This document shows positions 15,735 through 24,162 of a DNA stretch of 64,000 bases, in pieces. Origin of the DNA: Microbacterium hydrothermale (GTDB taxonomy: Bacteria > Actinomycetota > Actinomycetes > Actinomycetales > Microbacteriaceae). Within the stretch, counting starts at the first letter, position 1. Every line of letters starts with the position of its first letter. The translations under genes were made by a program, and so were the position numbers. Below the pieces are notes generated by a model, which ran no database searches, was not told the origin of the DNA, and saw nothing but the letters and a program-made list of their open reading frames with translations. Where the stretch lies: the NCBI RefSeq assembly GCF_004854025.1, contig NZ_STGM01000003.1:372001-436000 (forward strand), given 5' to 3'.

Positions 15735-16099
15735 CGGGAACCCGCCACCCCGCGCGAGCGCGCGATGGTCTGCGAAACGAGATACTCGCCCCACGCGACC
15801 GCGTACGCGCCGAGAGCGGCCCACACCCAGACCGGCGCCAGCGCACCTGCGACGCCCAAGAGCCCGGCCACCGTGAGCGCGACCACGACCGCGAGCACCG
15901 GGACGACACCCCCGGATGCCGCAGCCCCGCCGTCGGTTCTCCAGACCACCAGCAGCGCCCCGGCGGTGGCGATCAGGAGGATGAGGGGCGTCCACCACGA
16001 CCCGAGCGTCCCCATGACGATCGAGGCCCCGACTCCCGCGATCCCGAGGGAGGCGGTGCGGAGGAGACGAACGCGGCTCGAACGATAGACGGATGACAC
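15731..16099 (-). CDS. Small membrane protein (122 aa)
   Basis: A 122-residue protein with three or four hydrophobic helices: LGIAGVGASIVMGTL, WWTPLILLIATAGALLVVW, then PVLAVVVALTVAGLLGVAGALAPVWVWAALGAYAVAWGEYLV. GTG 16099 has GAGGAG 5 bases upstream and a TACGCT -10 box about 35 bases before it on the minus strand, so start and promoter agree. It overlaps the next gene by four bases. The family is not recognised. Confidence 0.72.
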   Translation of the reverse strand: MSSVYRSSRVRLLRTASLGIAGVGASIVMGTLGSWWTPLILLIATAGALLVVWRTDGGAAASGGVVPVLAVVVALTVAGLLGVAGALAPVWVWAALGAYAVAWGEYLVSQTIARSRGVAGSR

Positions 16100-16330
16100 G
16101 GGGCTCCTCGGGTATCGGAACGTCCAGCGTATCCGCCGCCTTCGATCGGCTGCGGTTGCCGAGAAGTCCCCGGGAGTCGCCGCAGATTTCCGCCCCGGTC
16201 CCTCCGCCCACCTCCTCCGCCCCTCTAGCCTGGTGCGAGGGGGCGCACCCGACGCGCCGCCCTCATCGGTCGACGTCGACACCGTGCATCTCGCACACCG
16301 CACACGGCACCGCACCGGGAGGGGACCACC

Positions 16331-17734
16331 ATGGACGTCTCTCGACGCGGCCTGCTGCTGGGCGGGCTCGGCGTGGTCACGCTGGGTGCGGCGAGCGCCG
16401 CGGCGGCGACCCTGATCACCGGCGACACCGCGGGGCAGCCGTCGCTCTCGCCGTCGGACAGCACCTCCGGCGCGTCGCCGTCGCCGAGCCCGAGCACTCC
16501 CACAGACCTCGGTCTGCACGTGTGGGACACCGTCCGCCGTCCGCTGTCCACGAGCGACGACGCCACGCTGACCCTCGTCGACGGGGAGCTCCCGGCGGGT
16601 CTCGCGATCGTCGGCGCGACCCTCTCGGGGCGACCGACGACCCAGGAGACGTACGCCTTCGCGATCGAGGTGCGCCGGGGGGACGATCGATGGCGGCGAC
16701 GCTTCGCCGGCACGGTCGGCGACATCAGGCGCGACCTGAGCATCTCGCTCAGCCTCGATGAGAAGACGCCCCTGTCCGCCACGGCGCGCGAGCTCGATCG
16801 CATCGCGCGCCTCGGCGCCCACGCGACCCTCGTCGTGCTGTGCTACATCCCCGATCCGACCTCGACGACCTTCACCCGGGTGTCGGACGATCGCATCCGC
16901 AAGGTCTTCGCGCTCGCGAAGGATCGCGGCGTCCGCATCACGCTGCTCAAACCCCACATCGCCACCGAGGAGGACGGCGACGGCTTCTACCGCGCGAATT
17001 ACGCCCCGGCATCCGTCGACGGCTTCTTCTCCCGGTGGACCGAGCAGATGGTGCACTTCGCGGGCCTCTGCGCCGACAACGACGTCGAATACCTCTCCCT
17101 CGCGTGCGAGCAGCCCGCGCAGACCGAAGCCGCCCAGTACGCGAACTGGGTCGACCTCGTGAAGACCGTGCGCGCGGCCGAACCCGGGGTGAAGCTGACG
17201 GCGGCCTTCACCACGCTCGAGCTCTACCTGCTGCACACGTACTGGCTCCCACAGGGCACCGCGCACATGGCCCGGCTGCTCGACGTCTTCGGCATCAACT
17301 CGTGGATCCGCCTGACCGACAAGGTCTACACCCCCGATGCGCCGAACATCACCGTCGACGAGCTCGCCGCCGGATGGCGCGGAGCGGGCGGCCGCACCGA
17401 CGACCACCTCGGCAAGCTCGAGGATGTCTGCGAACAGTTGCGCATCCCGTTCCTCATCACGGAGGTCGGGGTGCAACCGCGCGTCGACGGCCTGGCCCAG
17501 CAGGAGGGCAGCACCCCGCCCACGGGTGCGCCGAACCACGACGTGCAGGCGCTTCTCTACCGCTCGGTGCTGAAGGCGCCGCTGCAGTCGCCGTGGTGCA
17601 CGGGCGCGTCGATCTGGCATATGCGCGCCCCCTTCGCCTTCGGCGACGTCTACCACGACCCCCTCTTCCCCGGCGAGAAGGTGCTGAGGGATGCCATCGC
17701 GAAGACCCCGTCGCTGGCGTCTTCCGCCACGTGA
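16331..17734 (+). CDS. Tat-exported GH113-like glycoside hydrolase
   Basis: Secreted TIM-barrel protein of 467 residues. A twin-arginine signal (MDVSRRGLLLGGLGVVTLGAA) is followed by a Ser/Pro/Thr-rich linker (residues 36-58), a short Ig-like putative domain (TLTLVDGELPAGLAIVGATLSGRPT), and a barrel of about 330 residues. ITEVGVQPR near the C-terminus looks like the strand-7 nucleophile Glu, and YLSLACEQPAQTE like the acid/base strand. This arrangement resembles GH113 (beta-mannanase type) proteins, but the match is by eye and the substrate is unknown. The ATG has GGAGGGG about 8 bases upstream; a TAGCCT -10 candidate lies at about 16227. Confidence 0.78.
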   Translation: MDVSRRGLLLGGLGVVTLGAASAAAATLITGDTAGQPSLSPSDSTSGASPSPSPSTPTDLGLHVWDTVRRPLSTSDDATLTLVDGELPAGLAIVGATLSGRPTTQETYAFAIEVRRGDDRWRRRFAGTVGDIRRDLSISLSLDEKTPLSATARELDRIARLGAHATLVVLCYIPDPTSTTFTRVSDDRIRKVFALAKDRGVRITLLKPHIATEEDGDGFYRANYAPASVDGFFSRWTEQMVHFAGLCADNDVEYLSLACEQPAQTEAAQYANWVDLVKTVRAAEPGVKLTAAFTTLELYLLHTYWLPQGTAHMARLLDVFGINSWIRLTDKVYTPDAPNITVDELAAGWRGAGGRTDDHLGKLEDVCEQLRIPFLITEVGVQPRVDGLAQQEGSTPPTGAPNHDVQALLYRSVLKAPLQSPWCTGASIWHMRAPFAFGDVYHDPLFPGEKVLRDAIAKTPSLASSAT

Positions 17735-17772
17735 CCCCGGCCACGTGAACGCGGCCAGGTGAACGCGGCCAG
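17731..17772 (+). repeat. Tandem 14-bp repeats over the stop codon of the GH gene
   Basis: Three 14-base units follow each other: GTGACCCCGGCCAC, then GTGAACGCGGCCAG twice, with a fourth degenerate start GTGACCGCG after 17772. The first unit includes the TGA stop of the hydrolase gene. The junctions create CACGTG and CAGGTG boxes directly upstream of the promoter of the next gene. Confidence 0.75.
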
Positions 17773-17781
17773 GTGACCGCG

Positions 17782-17787
17782 TAGCGT
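17782..17787 (+). promoter_or_regulatory. -10 box for a leaderless start at 17794
   Basis: TAGCGT ends 6 bases before ATG 17794, so transcription should begin at or next to the A of the start codon. No Shine-Dalgarno sequence is present. Confidence 0.6.
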
Positions 17788-17793
17788 GGGCGG

Positions 17794-18468
17794 ATGACGT
17801 CTCGATCGACACCTCTGCGCGAAACCGAGGTCACGCTGTCGGGCGAGCTCCGCTGCGCCGACGAGGCCGAGGCCGCGCGCGTGCGGGCGCACCTGCCGGC
17901 GCACCTCGCCCTCACCCGGGCCGAGCCGGGATGCCTCGCCTTCGACGTCGATCCCACCGACGATCCCCTCGTGTGGCGCGTCGAGGAGCGCTTCGCCGAC
18001 GAAGCCGCCTTCGACGCGCATCAGCGCCGGGTCGCGGCGAGCGCGTGGGGCACCGCGACGGCCGGCATCGACCGCCGTTACGAGATCCGCGGCCGGAGTC
18101 GGGATGCCGCCGCGCTCGTTGCCGCGGCGTGGGCGGCCGAGCAACGACTGCTCGACCCCGTGGTGCGCCGGAACCCCGCCGAGGTCGAGCCGCTCCTGAG
18201 CGAGGACGTCGTCGAGATCGGGCAGTCGGGGCGGCGTTTCACCCGCGACGACATCCTCGCCGCCCTGCACGCGGACCCCGGGGCGTCGGCGGGCGAGATC
18301 GGGGAACGCTCCAGCCGGGTCGTCGCCCCCGACACGGTGCTGCTCGACTACGTGCTCGCGTTCGAGGGACGCGTCAGCCGGCGTTCGTCGCTGTGGCGGG
18401 GCGTTCCCCCGCGGCTCGTTTTCCATCAGGGCACCCCGGTACCCCCGAGAGGTCGCGCCGGCACGTAG
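17794..18468 (+). CDS. Fused ABM (monooxygenase-like) and SnoaL-like domain protein
   Basis: A 224-residue protein with two small alpha+beta domains. Residues 10-95 resemble antibiotic-biosynthesis-monooxygenase (ABM/YgiN) dimeric domains: VTLSGELRC, then LTRAEPGCLAFDVDPTDDPLVWRVEERFADEAAFDAHQRRVAAS. Residues 110-200 resemble DUF4440/SnoaL-like NTF2-fold domains: AAWAAEQRLLDPVVRRNPAEVEPLLSEDVVEIGQSGRRFTRDDILAAL, ending in a strand with SSLWRGVPPRLVFHQGTP. Both are usually separate proteins. Enzymatic activity is unknown. The start is fixed by the -10 box just upstream and predicts a leaderless message. Confidence 0.8.
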   Translation: MTSRSTPLRETEVTLSGELRCADEAEAARVRAHLPAHLALTRAEPGCLAFDVDPTDDPLVWRVEERFADEAAFDAHQRRVAASAWGTATAGIDRRYEIRGRSRDAAALVAAAWAAEQRLLDPVVRRNPAEVEPLLSEDVVEIGQSGRRFTRDDILAALHADPGASAGEIGERSSRVVAPDTVLLDYVLAFEGRVSRRSSLWRGVPPRLVFHQGTPVPPRGRAGT

Positions 18469-18510
18469 CAGCGGCTCTCGCGCTCTGCATCGCACCACTC
18501 AGACGTCGTT

Positions 18511-18804
18511 TCAGGCGCCGATGGGTCGTTGCCTTCCGGCGTCGCGTCCGTGCGCGGCCTCGAAGGCCCGCAGCGATCGCCCCGCCCCGACGGCGCGGCG
18601 CACGCTGAGAGCGCCCATGATCACCCAGAACACGAGCCCGCCCCAGCGCCACCAGGAGGCATCCCCACCCTCGAGCATGATCTGCACCGCCATCCCGACC
18701 GCGAGGATCGACGTTGCGGCCACTCCCCACCTCGCCCATGCTCGTGCACGTTCGAGAGCGAAACGCTGCTGGATGAGGGACGGAGGGGGCGCGGCGGGCG
18801 GCAT
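18511..18804 (-). CDS. Small membrane protein (97 aa)
   Basis: A 97-residue protein with two transmembrane helices (about residues 24-43 and 50-68), a Pro-rich N-terminus and a basic C-terminus with a short amphipathic helix (RRAVGAGRSLRAFEAAHG). AGAAAGAGG directly precedes the ATG. The family is not recognised. It converges on the ABM-SnoaL gene and is divergent from the reductase at 18905. Confidence 0.65.
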   Translation of the reverse strand: MPPAAPPPSLIQQRFALERARAWARWGVAATSILAVGMAVQIMLEGGDASWWRWGGLVFWVIMGALSVRRAVGAGRSLRAFEAAHGRDAGRQRPIGA

Positions 18805-18904
18805 CCTCTCTTTCTGTCAGCACTCGGGGTGGTGCGACAGGGGTTGCGTCCGCCGAGCGCGAACCCCCTCGCCCCGCGAGGCGAGGGCTGCTTGGGTGAG
18901 TCGT

Positions 18905-19861
18905 ATGCGACGCATCCTCATCCTGGGCGGAACCGCGTGGCTCGGCCGCGCGATCGCGGCGGCGGCGCTGGCCTCCGGCGCCGACGTCACCTGCCTCGCC
19001 CGCGGTGAGTCGGGGGCCGTCGCGCCCGGAGCGCGGCTGGTGCGCGCCGACCGCGGCGCACGCGACGCCTACGCCGGCCTCGACGGCGACTGGGACGACG
19101 TGGTCGAGCTGTCGTGGGAACCGGGCTTCGTGGCATCCGGACTCGAGGCCCTCGCCGATCGCGCGGCGCACTGGACGCTCGTGTCGAGCGTCTCGGTCTA
19201 CGCCCGCTCCGACGCACCGTTCGCCGACGAGTCGGCGGACCTCGTCGACCCGCTCGACACGACCCGATACGCGGATGCCAAGGTCCACGCCGAGCAGCTG
19301 ACGACGGCGCGCGCGGGCGATCGGGCCCTGCACGCGCGCGCGGGGCTCATCGTCGGACCGGGCGACCCGACCGATCGCTTCGGGTACTGGCCGGCGCGCT
19401 TCGATCGCGGCGGACGCGTCGTCGTGCCCGAGACCGCCGGTCGCCACGCGCAGGGCATCGACGTCGACGACCTCGCGGAGTGGATCGTGCGCGCGGGCGC
19501 CGCGGGCACGATCGGTCCCGTCAACGCCGTGGGCGAGGAGCTCCCGCTGGCCGCCGTGCTCGCCGCGGCGCGCGAGGCCGCGGGAGCGGACGCGGAGCCG
19601 GTCGCCCTCGACGACGAGACCCTCCTCTCCCGGGGCGTGCAGCACTGGATGGGCCCCCGGTCGCTGCCGCTGTGGCTTCCCGCCGAGGCGCAGGGCTTCT
19701 CCCGGCGCAGCGACGCCGCCTTCGTGGCATCCGGGGGTCGACGTCGTCCGCTCGCCGAGACGATGCGACGCGTGCTCGCCGACGAACGGGATCGTGGCGT
19801 CGACCGCCCCCGACGCGCCGGACTCACCCTCGCCGAGGAGGCCGACGTCCTGGCGGGGTGA
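18905..19861 (+). CDS. NAD-dependent epimerase/reductase-like protein
   Basis: Extended-SDR Rossmann protein of 318 residues. The N-terminus carries RRILILGGTAWLGRAIAAAALASGADVTCLARGES, an NAD-binding motif of the atypical group GGTxxLG. Later segments (VSSVSVYARSD, TTRYADAKVHAEQL) hold the Ser and Tyr-x-x-x-Lys positions, with Y at TRYADAK. Substrate unknown. ATG 18905 is chosen over upstream starts because the nucleotide-binding strand starts there and GGGTGAG lies 4 bases before it. A short hairpin at 19865-19880 (CGGACC/GGTCCG) follows. Confidence 0.85.
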   Translation: MRRILILGGTAWLGRAIAAAALASGADVTCLARGESGAVAPGARLVRADRGARDAYAGLDGDWDDVVELSWEPGFVASGLEALADRAAHWTLVSSVSVYARSDAPFADESADLVDPLDTTRYADAKVHAEQLTTARAGDRALHARAGLIVGPGDPTDRFGYWPARFDRGGRVVVPETAGRHAQGIDVDDLAEWIVRAGAAGTIGPVNAVGEELPLAAVLAAAREAAGADAEPVALDDETLLSRGVQHWMGPRSLPLWLPAEAQGFSRRSDAAFVASGGRRRPLAETMRRVLADERDRGVDRPRRAGLTLAEEADVLAG

Positions 19862-19951
19862 GGACGGACCCGTCGGTCCGAGGTTCTCCGTCTCGGACTT
19901 CACCCGACGCGACGGATCGACCCGCGGGCGGCGGGCGCGGCACGTGCCGCC

Positions 19952-19957
19952 TACGGT
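19952..19957 (+). promoter_or_regulatory. -10 box for a leaderless start at 19964
   Basis: TACGGT ends 6 bases before GTG 19964. No ribosome site is present. Confidence 0.5.
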
Positions 19958-19963
19958 CACCGG

Positions 19964-21121
19964 GTGACGATCCTCCCTCCTCATCCGGCCTCGCAGCGGC
20001 TGACGGTGCTCAATGGACTTCGCGGGGCGGCGGCCGTGGTCGTCCTCCTCTGGCATTCGACGCTCGCCACGCGCTTCGGCGACTCGATCCTCGGGCAGCT
20101 CTCCGGGTGGCCCGCCCCACCCCGAGACGACGCGGGAAGGATCCTGTTCGACACCCCGCTGCGGCTTCTGACCATGGGCACTCCCGCCGTCACCGTCTTC
20201 TTCGTGCTCAGCGGGGTCGTGCTGGTCCTGCCCCTGTTACGCGGCGGGCTGGACCTGTGGGCCTACTACCCTCGGCGGGTCCTGCGCCTCTGGCCGCCGT
20301 GTGCGGCATCAGTCGCGCTCGCCCTCCTCCTCATGGCGGCCATCCCGCAGAGACCCGAGGACGCCGTCTCGGTGTGGGCGAAGACCTTCTCCTTCCCCGA
20401 AGTCGATCTGAGCACCGCCCTCTCCTCGTTCTTCCTCGTGACGCGCGATCCGATGTACAACAACCCCCTGTGGTCGGTGAAGTGGGAGATGCTCTTCTCA
20501 CTCCTGCTCCCCGTGGTCTTCCTCGTCGTCGTGGGGGTGCGGCGCCATCCCTGGGTGGCGATCGTGTGCTGCGCGGGCCTGTCCGGGTGGGGCGCCGTCG
20601 TCGCGGTCGGCGAGGTGCAGTACGTGCCCATGTTCCTCGCGGGCGGATTCATCGCCGTGCTCGTCCACCGACGCCGACCCCGTCGTGCGCCTCTCTCGTG
20701 GGTGCTGATCGTCGGCGGCATCCTGCTCATCTGCGTACCGGACATGTACCGCACGCTTCTCGGCGGTCTCCCGTACGAAACGGTCGGCCTCGCGCTGACG
20801 GGGAGCGTCGTGCTGGGAGCGGCAGTGCTCATCCGAGGGCTCACCGTGCAGTCATCCGCGAGCAGTCTCTTCGAATCGCGGCCGATGCGGTTCCTCGGGC
20901 GCATCTCCTTCAGCCTGTACCTCGTGCACGTGCCGCTCCTTCTCACGATGGCGCACATCGTGCCCGGTCATCCCCTGTGGGCGGTGGCGATCGGCATCCC
21001 GCTGTCGCTCGTCGTCGCCGCGCTGTTCGCGAGGTTCGTCGAGGAGCCGTCCGCATCGCTCGCGAAGCGCGCCGGTGAGCGCGCTTCAGCGCGGGCGGCG
21101 GCGCAGATCACGCGCGCGTAG
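19964..21121 (+). CDS. Acyltransferase family 3 membrane protein
   Basis: Integral membrane acyltransferase (OafA/NodX type) of 385 residues with about ten hydrophobic segments. The N-terminal motif LNGLRGAAAVVVLLWHS carries the conserved Arg and the catalytic-type His. The central FFVLSGVVLVLPLL and the late RISFSLYLVHVPLL segments are also diagnostic. Such enzymes acetylate cell-surface polysaccharides or lipids; the acceptor here is unknown. The GTG start is supported by the -10 box six bases upstream. It converges on rnhA with only 10 bases between the stops. Confidence 0.9.
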   Translation: MTILPPHPASQRLTVLNGLRGAAAVVVLLWHSTLATRFGDSILGQLSGWPAPPRDDAGRILFDTPLRLLTMGTPAVTVFFVLSGVVLVLPLLRGGLDLWAYYPRRVLRLWPPCAASVALALLLMAAIPQRPEDAVSVWAKTFSFPEVDLSTALSSFFLVTRDPMYNNPLWSVKWEMLFSLLLPVVFLVVVGVRRHPWVAIVCCAGLSGWGAVVAVGEVQYVPMFLAGGFIAVLVHRRRPRRAPLSWVLIVGGILLICVPDMYRTLLGGLPYETVGLALTGSVVLGAAVLIRGLTVQSSASSLFESRPMRFLGRISFSLYLVHVPLLLTMAHIVPGHPLWAVAIGIPLSLVVAALFARFVEEPSASLAKRAGERASARAAAQITRA

Positions 21122-21131
21122 CCGCCGAGGG

Positions 21132-21695
21132 TCAGCGGCCGTTGCGGTCCGCGGCGGACCGGGGCGGGGCCTTCTGCACCTCGAGCCGGTCGAGGCCCCG
21201 CAGCGACGTCCAGATGAGCTCCTCGCCCTTGGCCGCGTGCTGCGACGCGCGGACCGCCCGCTCGTCGGCCCACGAGTTGAGCACGTGGCCCGAGTGACCG
21301 CGCACGTGCTCGAGCACCACGTCGGGAAGCCCCGCCTCGCGGCGCGCGTCGCGGGCGGCGATGAGCGCCTCGAGGATGCCGCGGTTCGCGACGGGCTTCT
21401 TCGCGCTCGTCACCCAGCCGCGTCGACGGTGGCCGTCCATCCACGACGAGTAGGTGTCGATCGCGTACTTCGAGTCGGCCTGGACGACGAGCTCGCGGAC
21501 GTCGGCGTGGTCGGTGATGGCGTGAAGGAGACCGAGCAGTTCGCCGATGTTGTTCGTGCCCGAGGGGATGGACCCCGCCGCCCAGTGCCCGTCCTCTCCG
21601 ACCCACGCCCAGCCCGCGGGACCCGGGTTGCCCTTGCAGGCGCCGTCGGTGGCGACGACGTAACGGTCGGAGGGCGTGGATGCCGAACTGCTCAT
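21132..21695 (-). CDS. rnhA: Ribonuclease HI
   Basis: Endonuclease that cuts the RNA strand of RNA-DNA hybrids. The 187 residues carry the four metal ligands: Asp in ATDGACKGNPGPAGWAW, Glu in NNIGELLGL, Asp in VVQADSKYAI and Asp in SWADERA, and the active-site His in EHVRGHSGH. It has no N-terminal hybrid-binding domain, but a C-terminal extension of about 40 residues beyond the catalytic domain (HAAKGEELIWTSLRGLDRLEV…), found in some actinobacterial members. The ATG is preceded by AGAGGG. Confidence 0.95.
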   Translation of the reverse strand: MSSSASTPSDRYVVATDGACKGNPGPAGWAWVGEDGHWAAGSIPSGTNNIGELLGLLHAITDHADVRELVVQADSKYAIDTYSSWMDGHRRRGWVTSAKKPVANRGILEALIAARDARREAGLPDVVLEHVRGHSGHVLNSWADERAVRASQHAAKGEELIWTSLRGLDRLEVQKAPPRSAADRNGR

Positions 21696-21832
21696 CCCTC
21701 TAGTCTCCCCCGCCCGCCGCGGGCGGAGAGACGCGCGGTGCCGTGCCCCGGGGCGAGAACGCGGGTGAATCCTCGGCCGGGATCCCCCGTCCCCCTACAT
21801 CTGCCAGATCCTGCTGACGCGCTGACGCGGCG

Positions 21833-22894
21833 TCAGTCGCGGCCGCTCTCGGCCTTCTTCTGACCGGCCTCGAGCACGTCTCCGGCGGGCAGCTCCTGGT
21901 GGCCGCCGAACTGCAGGCGCATCGCCGAGAGCACCTGATTCGCGAAGTGGTCCTCGCCGCGCGAGGCGAAACGCTCGAACAGCGAGGCGGCGAGCACCGG
22001 CACGGGAACCCCGGTGTCGACCGCGGCCTTGACCGTCCAGCGGCCCTCGCCGGAATCCGACACCCGACCGGCGAGACCGTCGAGCGTGGGGTTCTGCGCC
22101 AGGGCGGCCGCGGTCAGATCGAGCAGCCACGACGAGATGACGGAGCCGCGACGCCACAGCTCGGTCACCCGGGCGGTGTCGATGTCGAACTGGTAGAACT
22201 CGGGCTCCTCGAGCGGCGCGACCTCGGCCGAGTGCTCGCCCTGGTGCAGGCCCGCGTCGGCGTTGTTGAGCACGTTGAGGCCCTCGGCGAGCGCGGCCAT
22301 GATGCCGTACTCGATGCCGTTGTGCACCATCTTCACGAAGTGCCCGGCGCCCGACGGGCCGCAGTGCAGGTAGCCGCGCTCCTCCGTCGTGTAGTCGCCC
22401 GTGCGACCGGGCGTGCGCTCGACCTCTCCGGGACCCGGTGCGATCGTGCGCAGAACGGGCTCGAGGTGCGCGACGGCCTCGTCGTGGCCGCCCACCATGA
22501 GGCAGTAGCCGCGCTCGAGACCGAAGACCCCGCCGCTGGTTCCCACGTCGACGTAGTGGATGCCGCTGTCGTCGAGCTTCTTCGCGCGGCGCACGTCGTC
22601 GCGGTAGTTCGAGTTGCCGCCGTCGATGATGATGTCGCCGGGCTCGAGCACCTCGGCGACCTGGTCGACGACCTTCCCGGTGAGGCCGGCGGGGATCATG
22701 AGCCAGACGGCGCGCGGCTTCTGCAGCTTCGAGGCCAGGTCGGCGATGCTCGTCGCCCCGGTGGCCCCTTCTTCGACGAGCGAGGCCACGGCATCCTGAT
22801 TCACGTCGAAGACGACGCAGTCGTGACCGTCCCTCATCAGTCGGCGCACGATGTTGGCGCCCATTCGTCCGAGTCCGACCATGGCGAGTTGCAT
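21833..22894 (-). CDS. gnd: 6-phosphogluconate dehydrogenase, NAD-type, decarboxylating
   Basis: Converts 6-phosphogluconate to ribulose 5-phosphate and CO2 in the cytoplasm. The length (353 residues) matches the short, usually NAD-dependent group (YqeC/GndA-short), not the 470-residue NADP enzyme. The cofactor motif is [14 protein letters not shown]. The substrate and catalytic motifs are [29 protein letters not shown] and [13 protein letters not shown], with the catalytic Lys and the neighbouring His-Asn. GGGGAAC lies upstream of the ATG and a TAGACT -10 candidate at about 22950. Next to the DUF151 nuclease gene on the same strand, 87 bases apart. Confidence 0.93.
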   Translation of the reverse strand: MQLAMVGLGRMGANIVRRLMRDGHDCVVFDVNQDAVASLVEEGATGATSIADLASKLQKPRAVWLMIPAGLTGKVVDQVAEVLEPGDIIIDGGNSNYRDDVRRAKKLDDSGIHYVDVGTSGGVFGLERGYCLMVGGHDEAVAHLEPVLRTIAPGPGEVERTPGRTGDYTTEERGYLHCGPSGAGHFVKMVHNGIEYGIMAALAEGLNVLNNADAGLHQGEHSAEVAPLEEPEFYQFDIDTARVTELWRRGSVISSWLLDLTAAALAQNPTLDGLAGRVSDSGEGRWTVKAAVDTGVPVPVLAASLFERFASRGEDHFANQVLSAMRLQFGGHQELPAGDVLEAGQKKAESGRD

Positions 22895-22981
22895 TGGTTC
22901 CCCGTTCGTCGTGGATCACGGACCGCGGCGAGCGGCCCCCTCCGCGAGTCTAGGAGCGTCCACCGACAGGTGGCATCGGTG

Positions 22982-23482
22982 CTAGCCCTGGAAATCGTCG
23001 GGATCGACGTCGTCGAGGAAGCGGCGGAACTCCCGCACGCGCTCCTCCTCGGGCGACGGCTGCACGTCGACGTCGTCGGCGGGGACGCCCGCCTCCGCGA
23101 ACACCGCCTCGGCGACCCAGATCGGGGCGTCGGCGCGCGCGCCGAGCGCGATCGCGTCGGAGGGGCGCGCATCGAAGGAGCGCTGTCCGCGCGGAGTGTC
23201 GAGCACGAGCCGGGCGTAGAACGTGCCGTCGTCGAGGTGGGTGATCTCGACGCGGGCCACGGTCGCCGACAGCTCGCCGAGGATCGCGGTCATGACGTCG
23301 TGCGCGAGCGGCCGCGGCGGCGGGGTGTTCTCGACCGCGACGAGGATCGACATCGCCTCCTGCGGCCCGATCCACACGGGGAGCACGCGTTCTCCGTCGG
23401 CGTCGGCGTCGAGGGGCGAGAGCAGGATGACGTGCTGCTGCGCCGGATCGAGGGCGACACCGACCACGCGCACCCGAATCAT
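22982..23482 (-). CDS. Bifunctional nuclease family (DUF151) protein
   Basis: DUF151 proteins have shown combined DNase and RNase activity in plants; the bacterial role is poorly known. The 166 residues show the family pattern: VVGVALDPAQQHVILLSPLDADADGERVLPVWIGPQEAMSILVAVENTPPPRPLAHDVMTAIL, then SFDARPSDAIALGARADAPIWVAE, with the conserved RPSDA motif. The C-terminus is acidic. The start is set at ATG 23482 because a TACGAT box lies exactly 7 bases before it; the ATG nine bases earlier overlaps that box and has no ribosome site. Confidence 0.9.
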   Translation of the reverse strand: MIRVRVVGVALDPAQQHVILLSPLDADADGERVLPVWIGPQEAMSILVAVENTPPPRPLAHDVMTAILGELSATVARVEITHLDDGTFYARLVLDTPRGQRSFDARPSDAIALGARADAPIWVAEAVFAEAGVPADDVDVQPSPEEERVREFRRFLDDVDPDDFQG

Positions 23483-23489
23483 GAGGCCC

Positions 23490-23495
23490 ATCGTA
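23490..23495 (-). promoter_or_regulatory. -10 box for a leaderless start at 23482
   Basis: TACGAT on the minus strand ends 7 bases before ATG 23482. It overlaps the other possible start at 23491, which argues against that start. Confidence 0.5.
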
Positions 23496-23541
23496 CGTCG
23501 CGGGCGCGCCGTCGTCGGGGCGCCCGGGTCGGGCGGCCCCG

Positions 23542-24162
23542 TCAGCGCAGGATGCCGAGGGCCCGGGCCGACGACACGGCGGCGGTGCGCGAGGTCACCC
23601 CGAGCTTCGAGAAGATGTGTGCAAGGTGCGACTTCACCGTGGCGTCGGTGATGTGCAGGCGCGCGGCCACCTCGGCGTTCGACGCCCCGCGGGCGACGAG
23701 GCGCAGCACCTCGATCTCGCGCGCCGAGAGCGTGACGCGGGGTTCGCGCAGTCGCGCGAGCAGCCGGCCCGCGATGGCCGGGGCGAGGGCGCTCTGACCG
23801 GCCGCCGCGGCGCGCACGCCCGCGAGCAGCTCGTGGGGCGGGGCGTCTTTCAAGAGGTATCCGCTCGCGCCCGCCTCGACCGCGCCGAGGATGTCGCCGT
23901 CGGTGTCGTAGTTGGTCAGCACGAGGACGTATGGCGGCGCGGCGAGCGCGCGCACGCGACGGGTCGCTTCGGCACCGGCGGCGCGATCGCCGAACTGCAG
24001 GTCCATCAGCACGAGTTCGGGCGCGAGGGCGCCCGCGAGGGCGACGGCCTCGTCGGGGGTCGCCGCCTCGCCGACGACCTCGATGTCGGTCTCGGCGTTG
24101 AGCAGCGCCCGCACCCCCGCGCGCACGACGGGATGATCGTCGGCGATGACGACGCGGATCAC
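23542..24162 (-). CDS. LuxR/NarL-type response regulator
   Basis: Transcription factor of 206 residues. The receiver domain starts [21 protein letters not shown], with the acidic pair Asp8/Asp9, the phospho-acceptor Asp54 in [10 protein letters not shown], Thr/Ser region VLTNYD and Lys in GYLLKDAP. The C-terminal LuxR helix-turn-helix is [52 protein letters not shown]. The GTG start overlaps the stop of the sensor kinase gene (GTGA), so the pair is made together. The divergent FtsX-type ABC exporter is the likely target, by analogy with antibiotic- or envelope-stress systems. Confidence 0.93.
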   Translation of the reverse strand: MIRVVIADDHPVVRAGVRALLNAETDIEVVGEAATPDEAVALAGALAPELVLMDLQFGDRAAGAEATRRVRALAAPPYVLVLTNYDTDGDILGAVEAGASGYLLKDAPPHELLAGVRAAAAGQSALAPAIAGRLLARLREPRVTLSAREIEVLRLVARGASNAEVAARLHITDATVKSHLAHIFSKLGVTSRTAAVSSARALGILR

